Shown in pieces: positions 13,183 through 24,179 of a stretch of 64,000 nucleotides of DNA. A model generated the notes under the pieces. The model was given only the letters and a program-made list of their open reading frames with translations, searched no databases and was not told where the DNA came from. Every line of letters starts with the position of its first letter. Within the stretch, counting starts at the first letter, position 1. The stretch is from Proales similis (taxonomy: Eukaryota; Rotifera; Eurotatoria; Ploima; Proalidae): NCBI GenBank assembly GCA_019059635.1, contig JAGVRJ010000010.1, forward strand, positions 250,501 to 314,500, given 5' to 3'. Both the position numbers and the translations under genes were made by a program.

Positions 13183-13461
13183 TGTCACCGGGCGGTCCAA
13201 ATCCAACGTTCTAGGGCGATTCAAATTCTCCGAGCAGAGCAAAACTTGTCCGTGCTCGCCCTCGTCGGCTGTGCTCGCAACTCCCTTGAAACTAATTCTA
13301 ACTTGACGATTGCGCAGTCCCAGTTAAGCAACAAACATCGATTTAATGAAATGCTTTATTCTACCCGCTACGGTGCGCAATTTCTCAAACTCTCATTTTT
13401 TGATCAATCGAGAAGAGAATTAATGAATGTATATGAATGAAAGTGCCATGGATAATGCGTC

Positions 13462-14522
13462 CTAGTCGCGCTTCTCTTGCTGCTTCTCTTTTTTGCGCAG
13501 AGCTCGGCCTCTGGCCTTAAGTAAATGATTCAAAGTCATGTTGACCATGAAATCACTCGGGATGATGTCTTCGAAAACCCAACCCTTCAAGGACGCCCGA
13601 TTAAGTTAACAAGCGAATCGAGAGTGGACATTAGAACACGAACCTGAAGATTGTGAATGAGGCAGCCGTTGGTCACTGGCTGAGTGCCGATGGTGCCGAG
13701 CGCCTGCTTGACGTACTGGTCTGCACGGGGCGCCATCGCACTCGGCTTCACTTGAGACAGCTTGGTCGAAACAAAGTAGGGACAAAGCGACTGCACTTGG
13801 ATTCCCTGCGACTTGTATTCAGCGTTCAGAGAACGAGAGAAAAAGTCTACGTAGGCTTTGGTCGCCGAATAGACGGTCAGCAGCGGAGTGGGCAGACGAC
13901 CGCTGGCGCTCGCGTTGTTCACAATAATTCCATTCTTGTTCTTGAGCATGGACGGCAATACGAGCGAGGTCATTTTGGTCACCGAGACAATGTTGCACAC
14001 AATCAAATCGCTCAGCGTCTTTTCGTCGAGTGCGTCGAAAAACTCCGGATGCTGATAGGACATTCCGACGTTGTTGATCAGGACGCTGATCTCGAGACCG
14101 TCGATCTGCTTCTTGATGTTGGAATAAATGCTGCTCAGCTCTTCAATCGAAATGAGATTGCGACAAGCAAAAAGAAACGAATAGAAAAACGAACCAGTGA
14201 AATCGGCGGCAATCACTTTGGTCTCGACCGAGTATTTCTCCTTGATTTCGGCCGCCTGTTTCTCCAGCTTCTCATGTGTTCGACTCAGCAGGACAATGTT
14301 GAGACCAGCCTTAGCCAGCTGCTCGGCATAGGCCTTGCCAATTCCGTCAGTGCAGCCGGTGACCACGGCCCAGGTGCCTCGTTTGAACTGCACCTTGCCT
14401 GCGCCCAGGTAGAACGTCATGATGTTGTTGGCCAGCTTGCGGATGAGCTTAACACCGGTGAACACAAACACAATCAGTCCCAGGTACTGGAAGAACGGCA
14501 CCGTCTTTTCGTTCAAGAGCAT
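13462..14522 (-). CDS. HSD17B12: Very-long-chain 3-oxoacyl-CoA reductase / 17-beta-HSD type 12
   Basis: Three exons (14522-14195, 14140-13644, 13584-13462) give 315 residues, close to the family's 312. It is a short-chain dehydrogenase with an N-terminal membrane segment, the cofactor motif TGCTDGIG, the NNVGMSY segment, and the catalytic Ser then YSATK. In animals this enzyme performs the second step of fatty-acid elongation in the ER, reducing 3-ketoacyl-CoA with NADPH. The tail is highly charged (RKKEKQQEKRD). The first intron (14194-14141) is 54 nt, a multiple of three, and has no in-frame stop, so its retention would add 18 residues between strand and helix. I removed it because the spliced form aligns with HSD17B12. 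The gene lies between CYBA and APC8 on the same strand. Confidence 0.9.
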
Positions 14523-14736
14523 TTTGATCTAAGAATGTTTGAACGAGAGTTAGCGCACCGACGCGCGAGAAGGGCAAGAGTTTCAGGGATGCGAGAATTA
14601 TGCGCAAATAAAATATTTTAGTTTGAAGGGTCGCTGAAGAGCTGATGAAATCTCGGCAAGTTTCAACTCGCCGAGTAGTAACAGACCTTGAGCAAAAGAG
14701 AGCATTTGAATGAAGGAGAAGTAAAAAAAATTAATT

Positions 14737-15456
14737 TTATTGAAAATCAACTTGAACGCTTGGCGGCGGAGGTCGCTCAGGTCTCTGACTCACAGGTGCA
14801 TAAACAGTCTGAGAGCGACACGGCCTCGTCCAACTTTCATGCTCCAGCGCGCCCTAAAAAACTAGAAACTCCGAGTTTGGGCGCAGGATGGCACAGAATC
14901 GATTGGCTAACCAGAAAATAAAACGCGGCCACCGAGGCCAGACTCAGCGCCGCAATCAAAGTCGACAACGTGAACATGATCGGGATGCTAGCTCTTCGAA
15001 GTTGTCGACTCTTAATTTCAGTTAAAAGACCGGCCGGCCAAGCGAATACTCACAGAGCGTACAGAATGGCCCTGGGCCAATAGTTTGTATAAAACGTTTT
15101 GAGTTTAAGCATAAACTCGGCCAGACGCTCTTGATATGGACGCGGATGTGATGAACGTGCCGATTTGCTTGCTCGGGCGTATTCAAACGCCAACATCGGA
15201 ATCGAAATGATCCTCAAGAGATCGATTTCAAAAAGCGGGCAGACAAGAGTGGCCTTAGAGAGGCGCGCTTACATCGAGTAAATGCCGAGTGGCCAAAGTT
15301 GAACTTGACGCGCGACTGCGAACAAGCCGGAGAAGAAGAGCACTTTTCAAACTGCGAGTTGAATGCGACCAGAGCTTAGTTGACGGTTCTTTACTCACGT
15401 GGCACCGTGACCAGTGCGTGCTGATTGGCGACCAGACTCCATTTGTTTTCAGACAT
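14737..15456 (-). CDS. CYBA: Cytochrome b-245 light chain (p22-phox)
   Basis: Five exons (15456-15399, 15342-15273, 15212-15054, 14993-14912, 14853-14737) give 161 residues, joined by 56-60 nt introns with matching phases. Spacing matches human p22-phox throughout: an N-terminal W-x4-NQHAL segment with Asn at position 11, two hydrophobic segments, the FEYARA junction, a YTNYWPRAIL segment, a further pair of membrane segments, then a cytosolic tail containing RPERPPPPSV. p22-phox stabilises NOX-family NADPH oxidases, and its proline-rich tail docks an SH3 organiser. The residue at the human His94 position is Tyr. No NOX gene lies in the window. The exon 2 acceptor was chosen because the earlier AG gives an immediate stop and the later one drops twelve membrane residues. 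HSD17B12 starts 215 nt downstream on the same strand. Confidence 0.85.
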
Positions 15457-16150
15457 TTTTACAAATTCGGCCGCATTAACGCGACGCTTTATGATTCGCT
15501 TGATTTAGATATCATCAACCCATAGAAACTAAATCGCGTTCAGCAGCTCGACACCAAGCAATGGCAATTATGAATTTTCAAATTTATAATCATCTTCACA
15601 ATTTGACTCGATTTAGTCCGAAATTTAAGCATCAAATTCATTGCTCTGTTACTTGGCTTGGAGCTAATCGCTCTGGCAGTGGGCTCTAGCCCCCGCAATT
15701 AGGCACCGGTGCAAGTTGATTAGGCGTTGCGATGCTAATTCATCTGAGCGGATAATTAATTTTTCGTTTGTGCGAACAAACAATGCCTTAATTGGGCAAT
15801 CGCGTTCGGCGTGTGAGCTTCAACTCAAATTGATCGAACTCGTTTTGCCCGATCGTTCTCATACCGATAGAGAGCGCAGGCCGTTCTGTAAGAGAACATT
15901 AGGAAATCAAATCAACTGCCATTTCGCCTATTCGTTTATTCATCACGTGAACAGATTGATGGTTGAGTCGCTGCAAATCGCGGGCGAGCATAGAGAAGCA
16001 AAGTTGTACTGGGAGCTAGTACCGATCTGATGAGGCAGAGATCGATAGAAGTGAGACTAAGAGCTACATAACTAGCAGAGGCGATTATCTGTAAAGGAAG
16101 AAAGAGACAAGCAAGCGCCGCAGCGCAGTTCATGTATAAATGCACCAGCT
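15457..16150. other. Intergenic region, no gene seen
   Basis: AT-rich sequence between the start of CYBA and the stop of the next minus-strand gene. Open frames are short and show no family resemblance. Confidence 0.5.
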
Positions 16151-17249
16151 TCAGATTCTGAGATCGGTAAATCCGACCGTCTTGCGGTCTTGGGAGACTC
16201 GTTGACGCGACAACGAGCGGTTGGTGTCGTCTGCGTTCCAGGAGTAGATGATCGGCTTGAGCGACAGCCCGGACGATGAAGTGCTGCTGCTCGCCAGACG
16301 AGTAGATGTCTCAGCCGGCTCGACGCTAAATTCGCTCCTCTTGGTCAAGTCGGGTCTCTTCAGCAGCTTGCGTCCGCCTCTCATGTAAATGTCCGGCTCG
16401 ACCGAGTACGTTTCTCTGGTTCGCTCGAGTCTTGGCAAAATCGCTTGATTTATGCGGTGGCGCGGATTAAGCGAGTCGAACTCAGTCTGAAGTCCGCTGA
16501 TTTTCTTGTTCATCTCGTTCTACAAAACAAAAATGGAGAGCACTTTTGTGGCACAAACAATTCACACTGGAGCAGACCTCGAATTTTCTGAACTGAGTGA
16601 TAGGACCGCCCTCTGGATTGGTGTCGTCTAGCGCGTCCACAAATAGATGATCTTGAGTGTAGACATCAAGCTCCTGAAACCAAACTGGTCAGCTGCCATT
16701 TCCAGGTCAACAAAGGCAAGATTTCTCTACCCGAGTGGCTTCAAGGTCACTCTCGTGTCGTCTTCTCATCGTGTTGACACAGAAATCATGCGTATTGATT
16801 CGGTCCATGATTCGTTTGTGGCGGAGTCTTCGTTCCAGGTCGGACTGTCGCTGTTTCATTTCTTGCTCGGCGTCCCACAAATCGAATTGCTGTCCAATCA
16901 ACGGTAAAAACAAAGCAATAGGTGAAAGGCCTCAAATTCAAGCGCAAACCTCGAGTCGGTTTAAAAGCCGCTTCTGGCGATTTTCTCTCAGGCGAGACAT
17001 GCGAGGGCTTTGATCGAGCCATTTGTACTTGAGAATCGACTCGGAGTCAGAGGACTCGTAGTTCTCCGGCAGACTGTGATGAACTGAGGGCTCGAAGCGA
17101 GGCTCCTCGTCAAGCGCTCTGCGAATATCGTGCCATCGCTCGTTCAAGCGATCGCCGAACTTTTCTCTGAAGCGCTTCTCCTCTCTATCCTCGTACTTTT
17201 GAATTATGTAGGAGCTGTTGCTTGTCTCATGAGGAAAATGGCTGGGCAT
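16151..17249 (-). CDS. Unrecognised charged protein, four exons
   Basis: Four exons (17249-16950, 16889-16731, 16673-16578, 16519-16151), all in phase 0, join to 307 residues. I do not recognise the family. The first 200 residues are highly charged and probably helical, with Arg/Glu-rich stretches such as YEDREEKRFREKFGDRLNE and RLRHKRIMDRI. The last 110 residues are Ser/Arg-rich and probably disordered. There is no signal peptide or membrane segment. Three introns with consistent phase and no internal stop make the coding call solid even without homology. The charged helical layout is reminiscent of microtubule- or cilium-associated proteins, but that is only an impression. Confidence 0.65.
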
Positions 17250-18662
17250 CTCTCTCTGAACGAACGTTAGACAATTTTGTGTTTTATTCTTATTTAACTG
17301 AAAATTTAGGAAACAAATTTCCCGTTCAGCGCCGACGCCTATCTTCGAGCCGGTCTTCATTTGAAAATAGATATCAGTTGCGTTGGGAGAGGAAAAGCAA
17401 CGCAGTGAGTGGTGGCCGCCGCCGCCCTCAAATAAAGAGGTATCAAGCACAACAACAACAACAAAAACGCGAAAAGCTCTAGCAGAAGCAGCAGTGAAAG
17501 CAGCACCATCTCAAGCATTGCTCATTCATATGGCCTGGGCATCATCTGTATAAGGAAAGTGGAAAAAAAATATAGAAAAAATAAAAGAGATTTTGGGATC
17601 GAGGCAGACCCTTATGATAATAGCGCATCTGAGGAGAACTGCCTTTTCTGTTTTGTATGAACAAAGCCTCTTACGTCTGCTCGGCAAGCTTTCTAGATTT
17701 GGAACTCTTTTTATGCTCAAAGGGATGTAGGCTCGGCAGAAGAGAACGGCTGAGCGAGAAATCGGCGGGTTTGGAGGCAAGCGCGCGAGCAGGCAGGCAA
17801 GCCAACGAGAATTCGACTCACTCGCTGCTGCTGCTGCAATTGAGAAATATAAAAGGCGCCGTAGAACGAGAGCAACTGCGCAAGAAAAGCAGGCAGCGGG
17901 TAGAGAGCAAGAGATAGATAGATCAAGAATTACGTCGGTTCTATTATTGGACGAGTGGCGGCGGTGGCCGGCATTAGCATAAGCTCCTAAAGGTCTTGGG
18001 TGTAGGCAGCCAAGTTGAATAATTGGGCGCAAACTCATGTGGCGGGAGTGAAAAGTCAGATAGAAAGATAATGGATCCGTGCCTGAGATAGAGCTCGCGC
18101 GCAAGAGGTATTCACGCGCTTCGATTAGCATTTTTATATTCGTTTGGCTCGCTCTGCTTCTCTCATGTAATTTAATCGTTTTTGAATGGCCTCGCATACG
18201 CGAAATGTTTTCAATTCGCCGCGCGTAAATCAAGCAAGCAAAGTTAAAGCGGCTCGTAAGGCGGAAAATACTGCGAACGGTGCTTTTCAACAGCCCCGAG
18301 CTGGGCCTATTCTAGTGGGAGGCGGTGAACTAGTCAGTCAGAAACCACTCATCTGGCCTTGAGTCTATTTGTTTCGCTCGTCTTGCGCTGATTTTTTTTT
18401 CACGCGCCTTGGGCCATGCTCGATTGGAAGATTGAAAGGAAACGTGCTTGAGCGGTTGTCAGCGACGACTTGACGAAAAATAATATAGAAATGCTGCAAG
18501 GTAAATATGGATATTGGATAGAGTAAATGAAAGTGAGCTAGCGTGTTCCCACTCACTTGTTATTCTCACTTTTCTCTGCGTTGTCGCCTTCGTCGCTGAC
18601 TCCAGTCTCGCAGTTTTGTTGATTAGCTCAAGCCGCCGTCGAGTCAAGTGTTTGCTGAAGTA
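17250..18662. other. Intergenic region, no protein gene supported
   Basis: This 1.4 kb separates a minus-strand gene from the plus-strand Tctex gene, so it probably contains both promoters. It has CAA and CTG short repeats and one strong TATA-like element at 17848-17855. A long minus-strand open frame (18290-17526) is low-complexity Leu/Ser/Arg without resemblance to any family, and I do not accept it. Confidence 0.45.
17848..17855 (+). promoter_or_regulatory. TATA-box candidate
   Basis: TATAAAAG followed directly by GCGCC in an otherwise unexplained stretch. It is 0.8 kb upstream of the Tctex-type gene, which would then have a long or spliced 5' UTR. Motif only. Confidence 0.3.
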
Positions 18663-19172
18663 ATGTACGAGAGAAATAGCGACGCAGGCGATTCCCACTC
18701 GCGAGTAAATGAACAGCACAGTCGACCTTCGGCGAGCCGTCGCTCGAGCGTGGACACACTGCGCAATCATTTCAAGGCGGCGGCGGCTGCACCGCCCAGG
18801 TATGAAAACACCTACAGACTTGAGCCCGGTGCCGACGGAAAGATCGAAACGCGTCAGATGGAAGCCGAACTGAACGAGCTTGTGGCAGAGAAAGTCGCCG
18901 AATTCGAATCGAGCGGACACAACAAGAGCAATATCGAGCACGTTCACTTCACCAAGGAGCTGTCGGAACATGTGCGTCAGACTGCCAAACGACACTTGCC
19001 CGACAGATTCAAACTGATCGCGCATGTTTCGTTCGGCCACCTGCTCGGGCAAGATGTTCGCGTGGCATCTAGATGCCTTTGGAACACCGATTTCGACCGA
19101 TCTATCAGCGTCTCTTATCGTGGCAAGTCGATCTGGTGCACTGCCGCCGTATTCATGTGCTACGTCGAATAG
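18663..19172 (+). CDS. Tctex-type dynein light chain
   Basis: A single exon encodes 169 residues. The C-terminal 110 residues are a Tctex1 domain: a helix with FTKELSEHVRQTAKRHL, then FKLIAHVSFGHLLGQDVRVA, SRCLWNTDFDRSISV, and the closing strand WCTAAVFMCYVE, the family's usual end. The first 55 residues are a polar extension, as in the longer axonemal or Tctex1-domain members (DYNLT2/DYNLT5 class) rather than the short cytoplasmic ones. These proteins are dimeric dynein light or intermediate-chain-associated subunits. A poly-C run follows the stop, then an AATAAA signal at 19222-19227. The gene is convergent with EXOC2, whose stop is 181 nt away. Confidence 0.82.
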   Translation: MYERNSDAGDSHSRVNEQHSRPSASRRSSVDTLRNHFKAAAAAPPRYENTYRLEPGADGKIETRQMEAELNELVAEKVAEFESSGHNKSNIEHVHFTKELSEHVRQTAKRHLPDRFKLIAHVSFGHLLGQDVRVASRCLWNTDFDRSISVSYRGKSIWCTAAVFMCYVE

Positions 19173-19221
19173 ATCCAGCACCCCCCCCCCCTCCTCCCTA
19201 TTAGTAACCTGGCGATTATTA

Positions 19222-19227
19222 AATAAA
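19222..19227 (+). terminator. Polyadenylation signal of the Tctex-type gene
   Basis: AATAAA 50 nt after the stop codon. Confidence 0.6.
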
Positions 19228-19352
19228 CTGCTCAAGTGGCGCTTTTTTTTTAGAATTTATTTTCGCAAAATAATCAGTCGACGAATCTCATCAATTTGGC
19301 TGGCTGGTCAGAATGGAGCGCAAATACAATTGTATAAAGAAGAGGTGTGTAT

Positions 19353-22300
19353 TTAGCGATTCTTCTCGACTCCTACGGAGCGCGGCGTTGCCGGCGAGGA
19401 CGAGGACGAAGAGGCGCTGAGAGACGAGTGCTGAAACACGACTATGTAGGGAAACATGAGGCGTTTGTAATCGGCCACTAATCTAGTGATCAGTTCGTTA
19501 TTGCTTTCGAACGAGTCGGCCGGAACAAGCTTGAGAGCCTTCTGCCAGATTTCCTTTGCCTCGTCGTTGGCAAAATGCTTGAAGGTCTCGCGCAGGCAAA
19601 ACAGGTCCACGTAGGTCTGAATGGAGCCGTTCTCGCTGAACTTGGGCACATCGGACAGCAGGCGCAGCAGGCGATTGTAGATCTCCTTGACCGCGTAAGA
19701 GAACACGACCGCAATGAGCGACTTGTTGATGAGAAACAGCTCCGAGTGCACTCGAAGCATGGCGTTCACTGTGAGCTTGACGAAATTGCGCACCGCCTTC
19801 GGTGGGCCGCAGTTGGCAAAGTCAAACTTTCCGATGTAAATGTTCTCTTCGATCGCCTCGGCGATCGGCTTGATCGTCTCGCTCATGTATTTCTTAATCA
19901 AATTGCTCTGCAGCTCAATCACATTCTTCTTGCTCTCCTGAATCGATGAAAAGAGACAAGTAAGAAAAAGAAAGGGTTAAAAAACGAAGAGAGCAAACGA
20001 GGCGGAAGGCGACTTGCCTTGATCACTTGCTCGATTTGCTTGTACTTGTGTTGGCCGACCACTTTCCACACGTTGGGAAGGACGGTGCGTTTGCACAGGG
20101 CCAAGTTGTTGTACAAGTAGAGGAGAACTTTGCCGCGCGGCAGATTCACGAATTTAGGCAGCTCGTCTTCGCCCGAGGCGAAACGGGTCACCCGACGGAA
20201 GAAGGCGTGGAAGATGCCGTAGATGAGCATGGCCACTCGGCCGCTGAACACCGCATCTCTGAACAGCTGTTTGAGCCGAGTTACAAAAGCGATTGAGTTT
20301 CTAATCAAATCAGTCACTGACCGGTCGCTCGCCCTTGCGATCGTCGAGCACGTATTCTTTGCTTAAATTGAGCGCTTTCATCGCTTTGGCCTCGAGTCGA
20401 TACGCCTTTTAAACGGTCCGTGTGAGCTGGTGGCTGCCCATTGCCGATTCAAGTGCTTTTACCATGTTGGTGACCAGATAGGCGCTCTCGCCGTCAGACT
20501 CGCGCTCTACAGCCCAGTCCTTCTCCTCGTAGCCGAGTTTGGCCACAATTTCTTTTAAATTGGAAAGATTCATAAACATCTCGACAAACGGGCGCAAAAC
20601 GTCGGATGGAAAGTGAAATGGCCTACCGGCGGTCGGACTCGACAGGAGGATTTTAAGGCACTCGCAGCGCAAATCGTGAATGAGGTTTTGAATGGTTTCA
20701 AACAGCGCTTGGGGCACATCCAGGGCGAAGACTTGCTGCGCACAGAGGCGAGACACTCGCAGACAATGCGGCAGAATTTGACACTTGACTTGGGCGTCGC
20801 TCTGCGTGGGCCAAGTCAGAATGGTCTGCGGCGCTCCGTTTTCATTCTGATCCTCTTTGGACTGGTTGAAAGTTTCGGGTATGAAAGCGGCTCTAATGAT
20901 GTCGCTGAACGTTCGCAGTATGTCGGCGGTCATTGAGAAAAAATCGTCGGTCGTGTGTCGCACATTGGCCGGCTCTTTGCTCACCAGACTGTTGAGGTAA
21001 ATCATGCCCAGGCGCCAGTAGTCGCTGAATATGTCGTAGAACATTTGACAAAGCTCTTCGATGAACTTGTTGCGCTCGTGCGGCACAATTGAGTCGGCGG
21101 CGCGTTTGCCTCCTGCATTCTCTTTCTCTGCTTGGTCTCTCTGGTTGTCGGCGTCTGATTGCTTAATGGCCAGCGAGACCTTCTCGTCGGCAATGTGAAG
21201 ATCGCGACACTCGAACATCAGCTGAATGAGCCAGTCCTTTTCTTCGCTCAAGCACTTCCACGCGGCCGACACTTGGCCGAGCGCGCCCTCGCTGTTCTTT
21301 TTCGACAACGAACGCATCGAGTTGAAATACTCGATCAAATGCTTCTGCTCGTCCGGATTGGACGGAAACTTGGCCAACTTGTCCAGAACAAATTGCAGCG
21401 CATACTCGAGACGGCTGTCGACTTCGAGTCGAAGCAGCGGAAACAGCTTTGACTCTTTGTGCGTGAGCTCCAGCTTGCCGAGCTGCTGTCCGACCGCCTT
21501 GTACGAAATGATTATCCGCTCGTAGTCGTCCGACTTTAGGCTGTTGAGCACATTTTCGGGAAAGTAGATTATCATTCGATACGAGTCGAGCACTTGGATC
21601 GCGCTTCGGATCCGGTCGGCCCGGTCTTTGTGTGCCAGGTCTTGGTCGTAGATTTGATGGGCCGCATGCTGCACGTCCTTGAGCATGCGGTGCACTGGGC
21701 CGGAGAATTCCTTGCGCCTGTCCTCCGCACTCAAAGTGTTCAGGTCTTTCATTATTTTTATGGCGTCCATGAACGACGAGATGTTCGCCTTGAGGAGATT
21801 GTCGCTCGACGTTACGGTGCGAGAGCCGACGCGTGACTTGAGATGCTCAAGGCCTCGTTTCAAATCTTCGAATCTTGAGCCATACCGCTCCTTGTCATCT
21901 CACATCATCATAAATGGCCTTGGCTGCACTTACTTGGCCTCTCGGTAATGCTCGAGTATGAATCTGACTGCGTTGAAGTTGGCTTTGCTCATATCAGTGG
22001 AGGCTATTCAAATTAAGAAAAGCGTTTAGCAGCATCAAATTGAAGTCGGCCAGTAAACTCACAGTCGGGAAACTCGTCGTTTATGAACGTCTCGCTCAGT
22101 TTACTTAAAGAAAAAAATGCAAAATTAAACTTGAAATCATCAATGCGCTCTGCTCACCTGGAATCGTCAACGTTTATGCCGAGCGGATTGTCGGACTGGA
22201 CGTCGCCCAAGTCAGCTCGCTTGAAGCCGGCCAGTATCGATCTGGGATCTTCCTCGATCCAGACCGACCACTCTTCGTACGGGTCGACGCTGTTCTTCAC

Positions 22301-22564
22301 TCGGCCAGTAAAGCCGACCGACGACGTGCCCGCACCGCCCGAGCGTGTGACCACGACAATGTCTCCTTTGCCGTGGCAGTTGCCCGTGTAAGTGATGATG
22401 CGATTTGACTTTTCCCATCGGGCGCGGAGTGTGCAGTCGACGCCGCAAATGCGCACGGCAACCAAGTCGGATGCGTCTACGCCCAGATTCTCGCCTCGGA
22501 TGGTCACTTTGGTGCCCGGGTAGCCTTCTTTGGGCGAGACGCCAGTAACCAAAGGCCTCGGCAT
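19353..22564 (-). CDS. EXOC2: Exocyst complex component 2 (Sec5)
   Basis: Seven exons (22564-22158, 22103-22063, 22003-21934, 21873-20463, 20405-20322, 20266-20018, 19937-19353) give 948 residues, against 924 in human. The N-terminus is the IPT/TIG domain diagnostic of Sec5 (PLVTGVSPKEGYPGTKVTIR and GKGDIVVVTRSGGAG), which binds Ral in mammals. The helical rods of an exocyst subunit follow, with a C-terminal part containing IGKFDFANCGPPKAVRNF. Exocyst tethers secretory vesicles to the plasma membrane. Two junctions need care. Exon 4 starts at the AG before 21873, not the nearer one at 21891. The stop codon seen in frame near 20410 lies inside a 57-nt intron (20462-20406). The intron after exon 6 has a GC donor (GCAAGT). 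Confidence 0.9.
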
Positions 22565-23213
22565 CTCAAACTAGATTAGCTGGTGAATGCGAATAGATAA
22601 ATTGTCGAAATTATTCAAAGCGTCAACTTGTCCGACGAGACTATGATGGATGTCAGACTCGAATCAGCTATCAAATGCGAGTTTGAGCTTTTCAATACGT
22701 CGACACTCGATTAGTCTTGAGATTACTCATCGACTCTTGTGTCTCTGTGCAATGTCAATGAGACACATTCTTTTCATGCTTCTCATCCAAATGGACTTGT
22801 TCCACCGCCAGTTACAAGGGACACTGTCTTGGACCAGTCTCTCAAGGGCGAAATTTACATCCGCCAAGCAAAAAGTGCGCTCCTCATAGAAGTTGGCCAA
22901 ATCGACGACGAGTGCTCGCATTGGCCGCGCAGTCAGGCCGATGGGCGGCTTCCGCCACAATTCGCCCAGACTGAGACTCACCAAATTAGAATTTAGAGAG
23001 ACCAAGGCACAGACTGGGACACAGTCTCGACTCGGTATCGGCCAATTCGACAAGTGTACAAATGTTAAAGTAGATTAGTTAGAAAGGCGCGCAGTGTGCC
23101 CGCACGCCGACTGAGAATCATTTGAGCAAAAGCGAGCATCTACAAGTGCCGAAGCAGCCAAGTGCGTTTTGGGCCCAGAGGAGAGAAGCGGCGTTTAAAC
23201 GAGGACCTTTCAA
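22565..23213. other. Shared upstream region between EXOC2 and the C6orf136-type gene
   Basis: The flanking genes are divergent, so both promoters should lie here. A minus-strand open frame inside it is listed separately with low confidence. No TATA box is evident. Confidence 0.5.
22727..22921 (-). CDS. Doubtful small open frame, 64 residues
   Basis: From an ATG at 22921 the frame encodes 64 residues starting MRALVVDLANFYEERTF, ending in a basic segment with two Trp. The same frame is open further upstream to about 23080 without an ATG. The composition is protein-like, and a GTGAGT about 90 nt upstream could be a donor. I do not recognise a family, and the open frame lies within the shared promoter region of two divergent genes. 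It could be the last exon of a small basic protein or chance. Confidence 0.2.
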   Translation of the reverse strand: MRALVVDLANFYEERTFCLADVNFALERLVQDSVPCNWRWNKSIWMRSMKRMCLIDIAQRHKSR

Positions 23214-24179
23214 ATGAGCATCGTTAGTTTGGCCTCCAGACAGCTGAGAGCAGCATGCATCGCCTCGACGGTCATTTGTGCTGCGGGCAGTCGCAGCTCT
23301 CTCAGACAATCACAACAGCTGATCCCAGTGAGCCTCATTTGCACGAGTGTGGCCGATTTTCAAGCCACCAAGCGGGCGACTGACGGACTCAATCTCATGT
23401 CGTCCGATCAGCGAAACACAGGCAATCAGTCGGAGTCGAATCAAAACGACAAATTGAAAAAAGCGTCTCTCGAGCAACTGCTGAAACTCGAAAGCGAACT
23501 CACCGAGATTGTAGGGGCCGATTTGTGCTTGACGCTATTCCACTAAACTAACTCAGACATTTCACTGGCAGCTGCCCAAGTTCTTGGAGAAGACTCATCC
23601 GTATAGACTGTACACGCCAGATTTGGTGTTTGAGAACTATTTCGAGGAGCCGGCCAAAATAACGCAGTGAGTGTGCACCAAGTCGCGTTTGACTTTTCAT
23701 TGTTTAAACCGTCGTGCGCATTCAGAGGCCTGTTTAGCTACGTGCTGCAGCTCACCTATTTCAGATGCCGAGTGCATTTCAGATTCAGCCATTCGAAAAT
23801 GGTCGTGCTGAAGATAAGCCACGACGAACGAGAGGGCACGGTGAAAGTGCGCTGGAGGATAAAGGGAGTGCGCGGCCTACGCACCATGCTTCAGCCGTGG
23901 TCGATAAAAGTGTGGAAGACGCGCGAGTCGATCGAGAGCCAAGTCGAGTAAAAAGGCCTAAACCTGAATGGCTAAAACTAAAGTAATCTTGAAATTCAAA
24001 GATGGATTGACGGCTTCTCCATTTTGTACGTTCGCGGCGACGGTCTCGTTTACAAGCACCGGCTGCAGCGGGTCATCGGCCAGCAAGACGAACAGACCGA
24101 GCCGGTAAAAAGCAAAAACCTCAACCCGGAGCTGAATGTGGGGCCAAATGTGTTCGCCGATCTGACGCAATCAAGCTGA
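23214..24179 (+). CDS. C6orf136-type DUF2358 protein
   Basis: Four exons (23214-23510, 23572-23666, 23726-23947, 24002-24179) give 263 residues. The N-terminal 40 residues are Arg/Ser/Ala-rich without acidic residues, consistent with mitochondrial import. The remainder follows the C6orf136 pattern: LPKFLEKTHPYRLYTPDLVFENYF, a helix with FSYVLQLTYFRCRVHFRFS, a beta segment VRWRIKGVRGL, then FSILYVRGDGLVYKHRLQRV. Human C6orf136 is poorly characterised and is the animal version of the DUF2358 family; I make no functional claim. The two internal introns are 52-61 nt. The gene is divergent from EXOC2, and DHX16 begins 292 nt after its stop on the same strand. Confidence 0.78.

Noticed and set aside
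15316-15343. Shorter second exon of CYBA starting at 15315
   Set aside because: It would delete twelve residues of the first membrane segment. The acceptor before 15342 gives exact spacing with human p22-phox.
17526-18290. 254-codon minus-strand open frame
   Set aside because: Low-complexity Leu/Ser/Arg composition, no motif, no splice support, and it overlaps promoter-like sequence.
18459-19235. 258-codon minus-strand open frame over the Tctex gene
   Set aside because: Antisense shadow of the Tctex-type coding exon; no family resemblance.
20406-20462. In-frame stop splitting EXOC2 into two genes, or a 9-nt intron
   Set aside because: A standard 57-nt GT-AG intron from ATG|GTAAAA to TTTAAAAG removes the stop and keeps phase 0.
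21873-21934. The same apparent non-canonical splice in EXOC2 between exons 3 and 4
   Set aside because: The AG before 21873 gives the right phase and a gapless match to human EXOC2.
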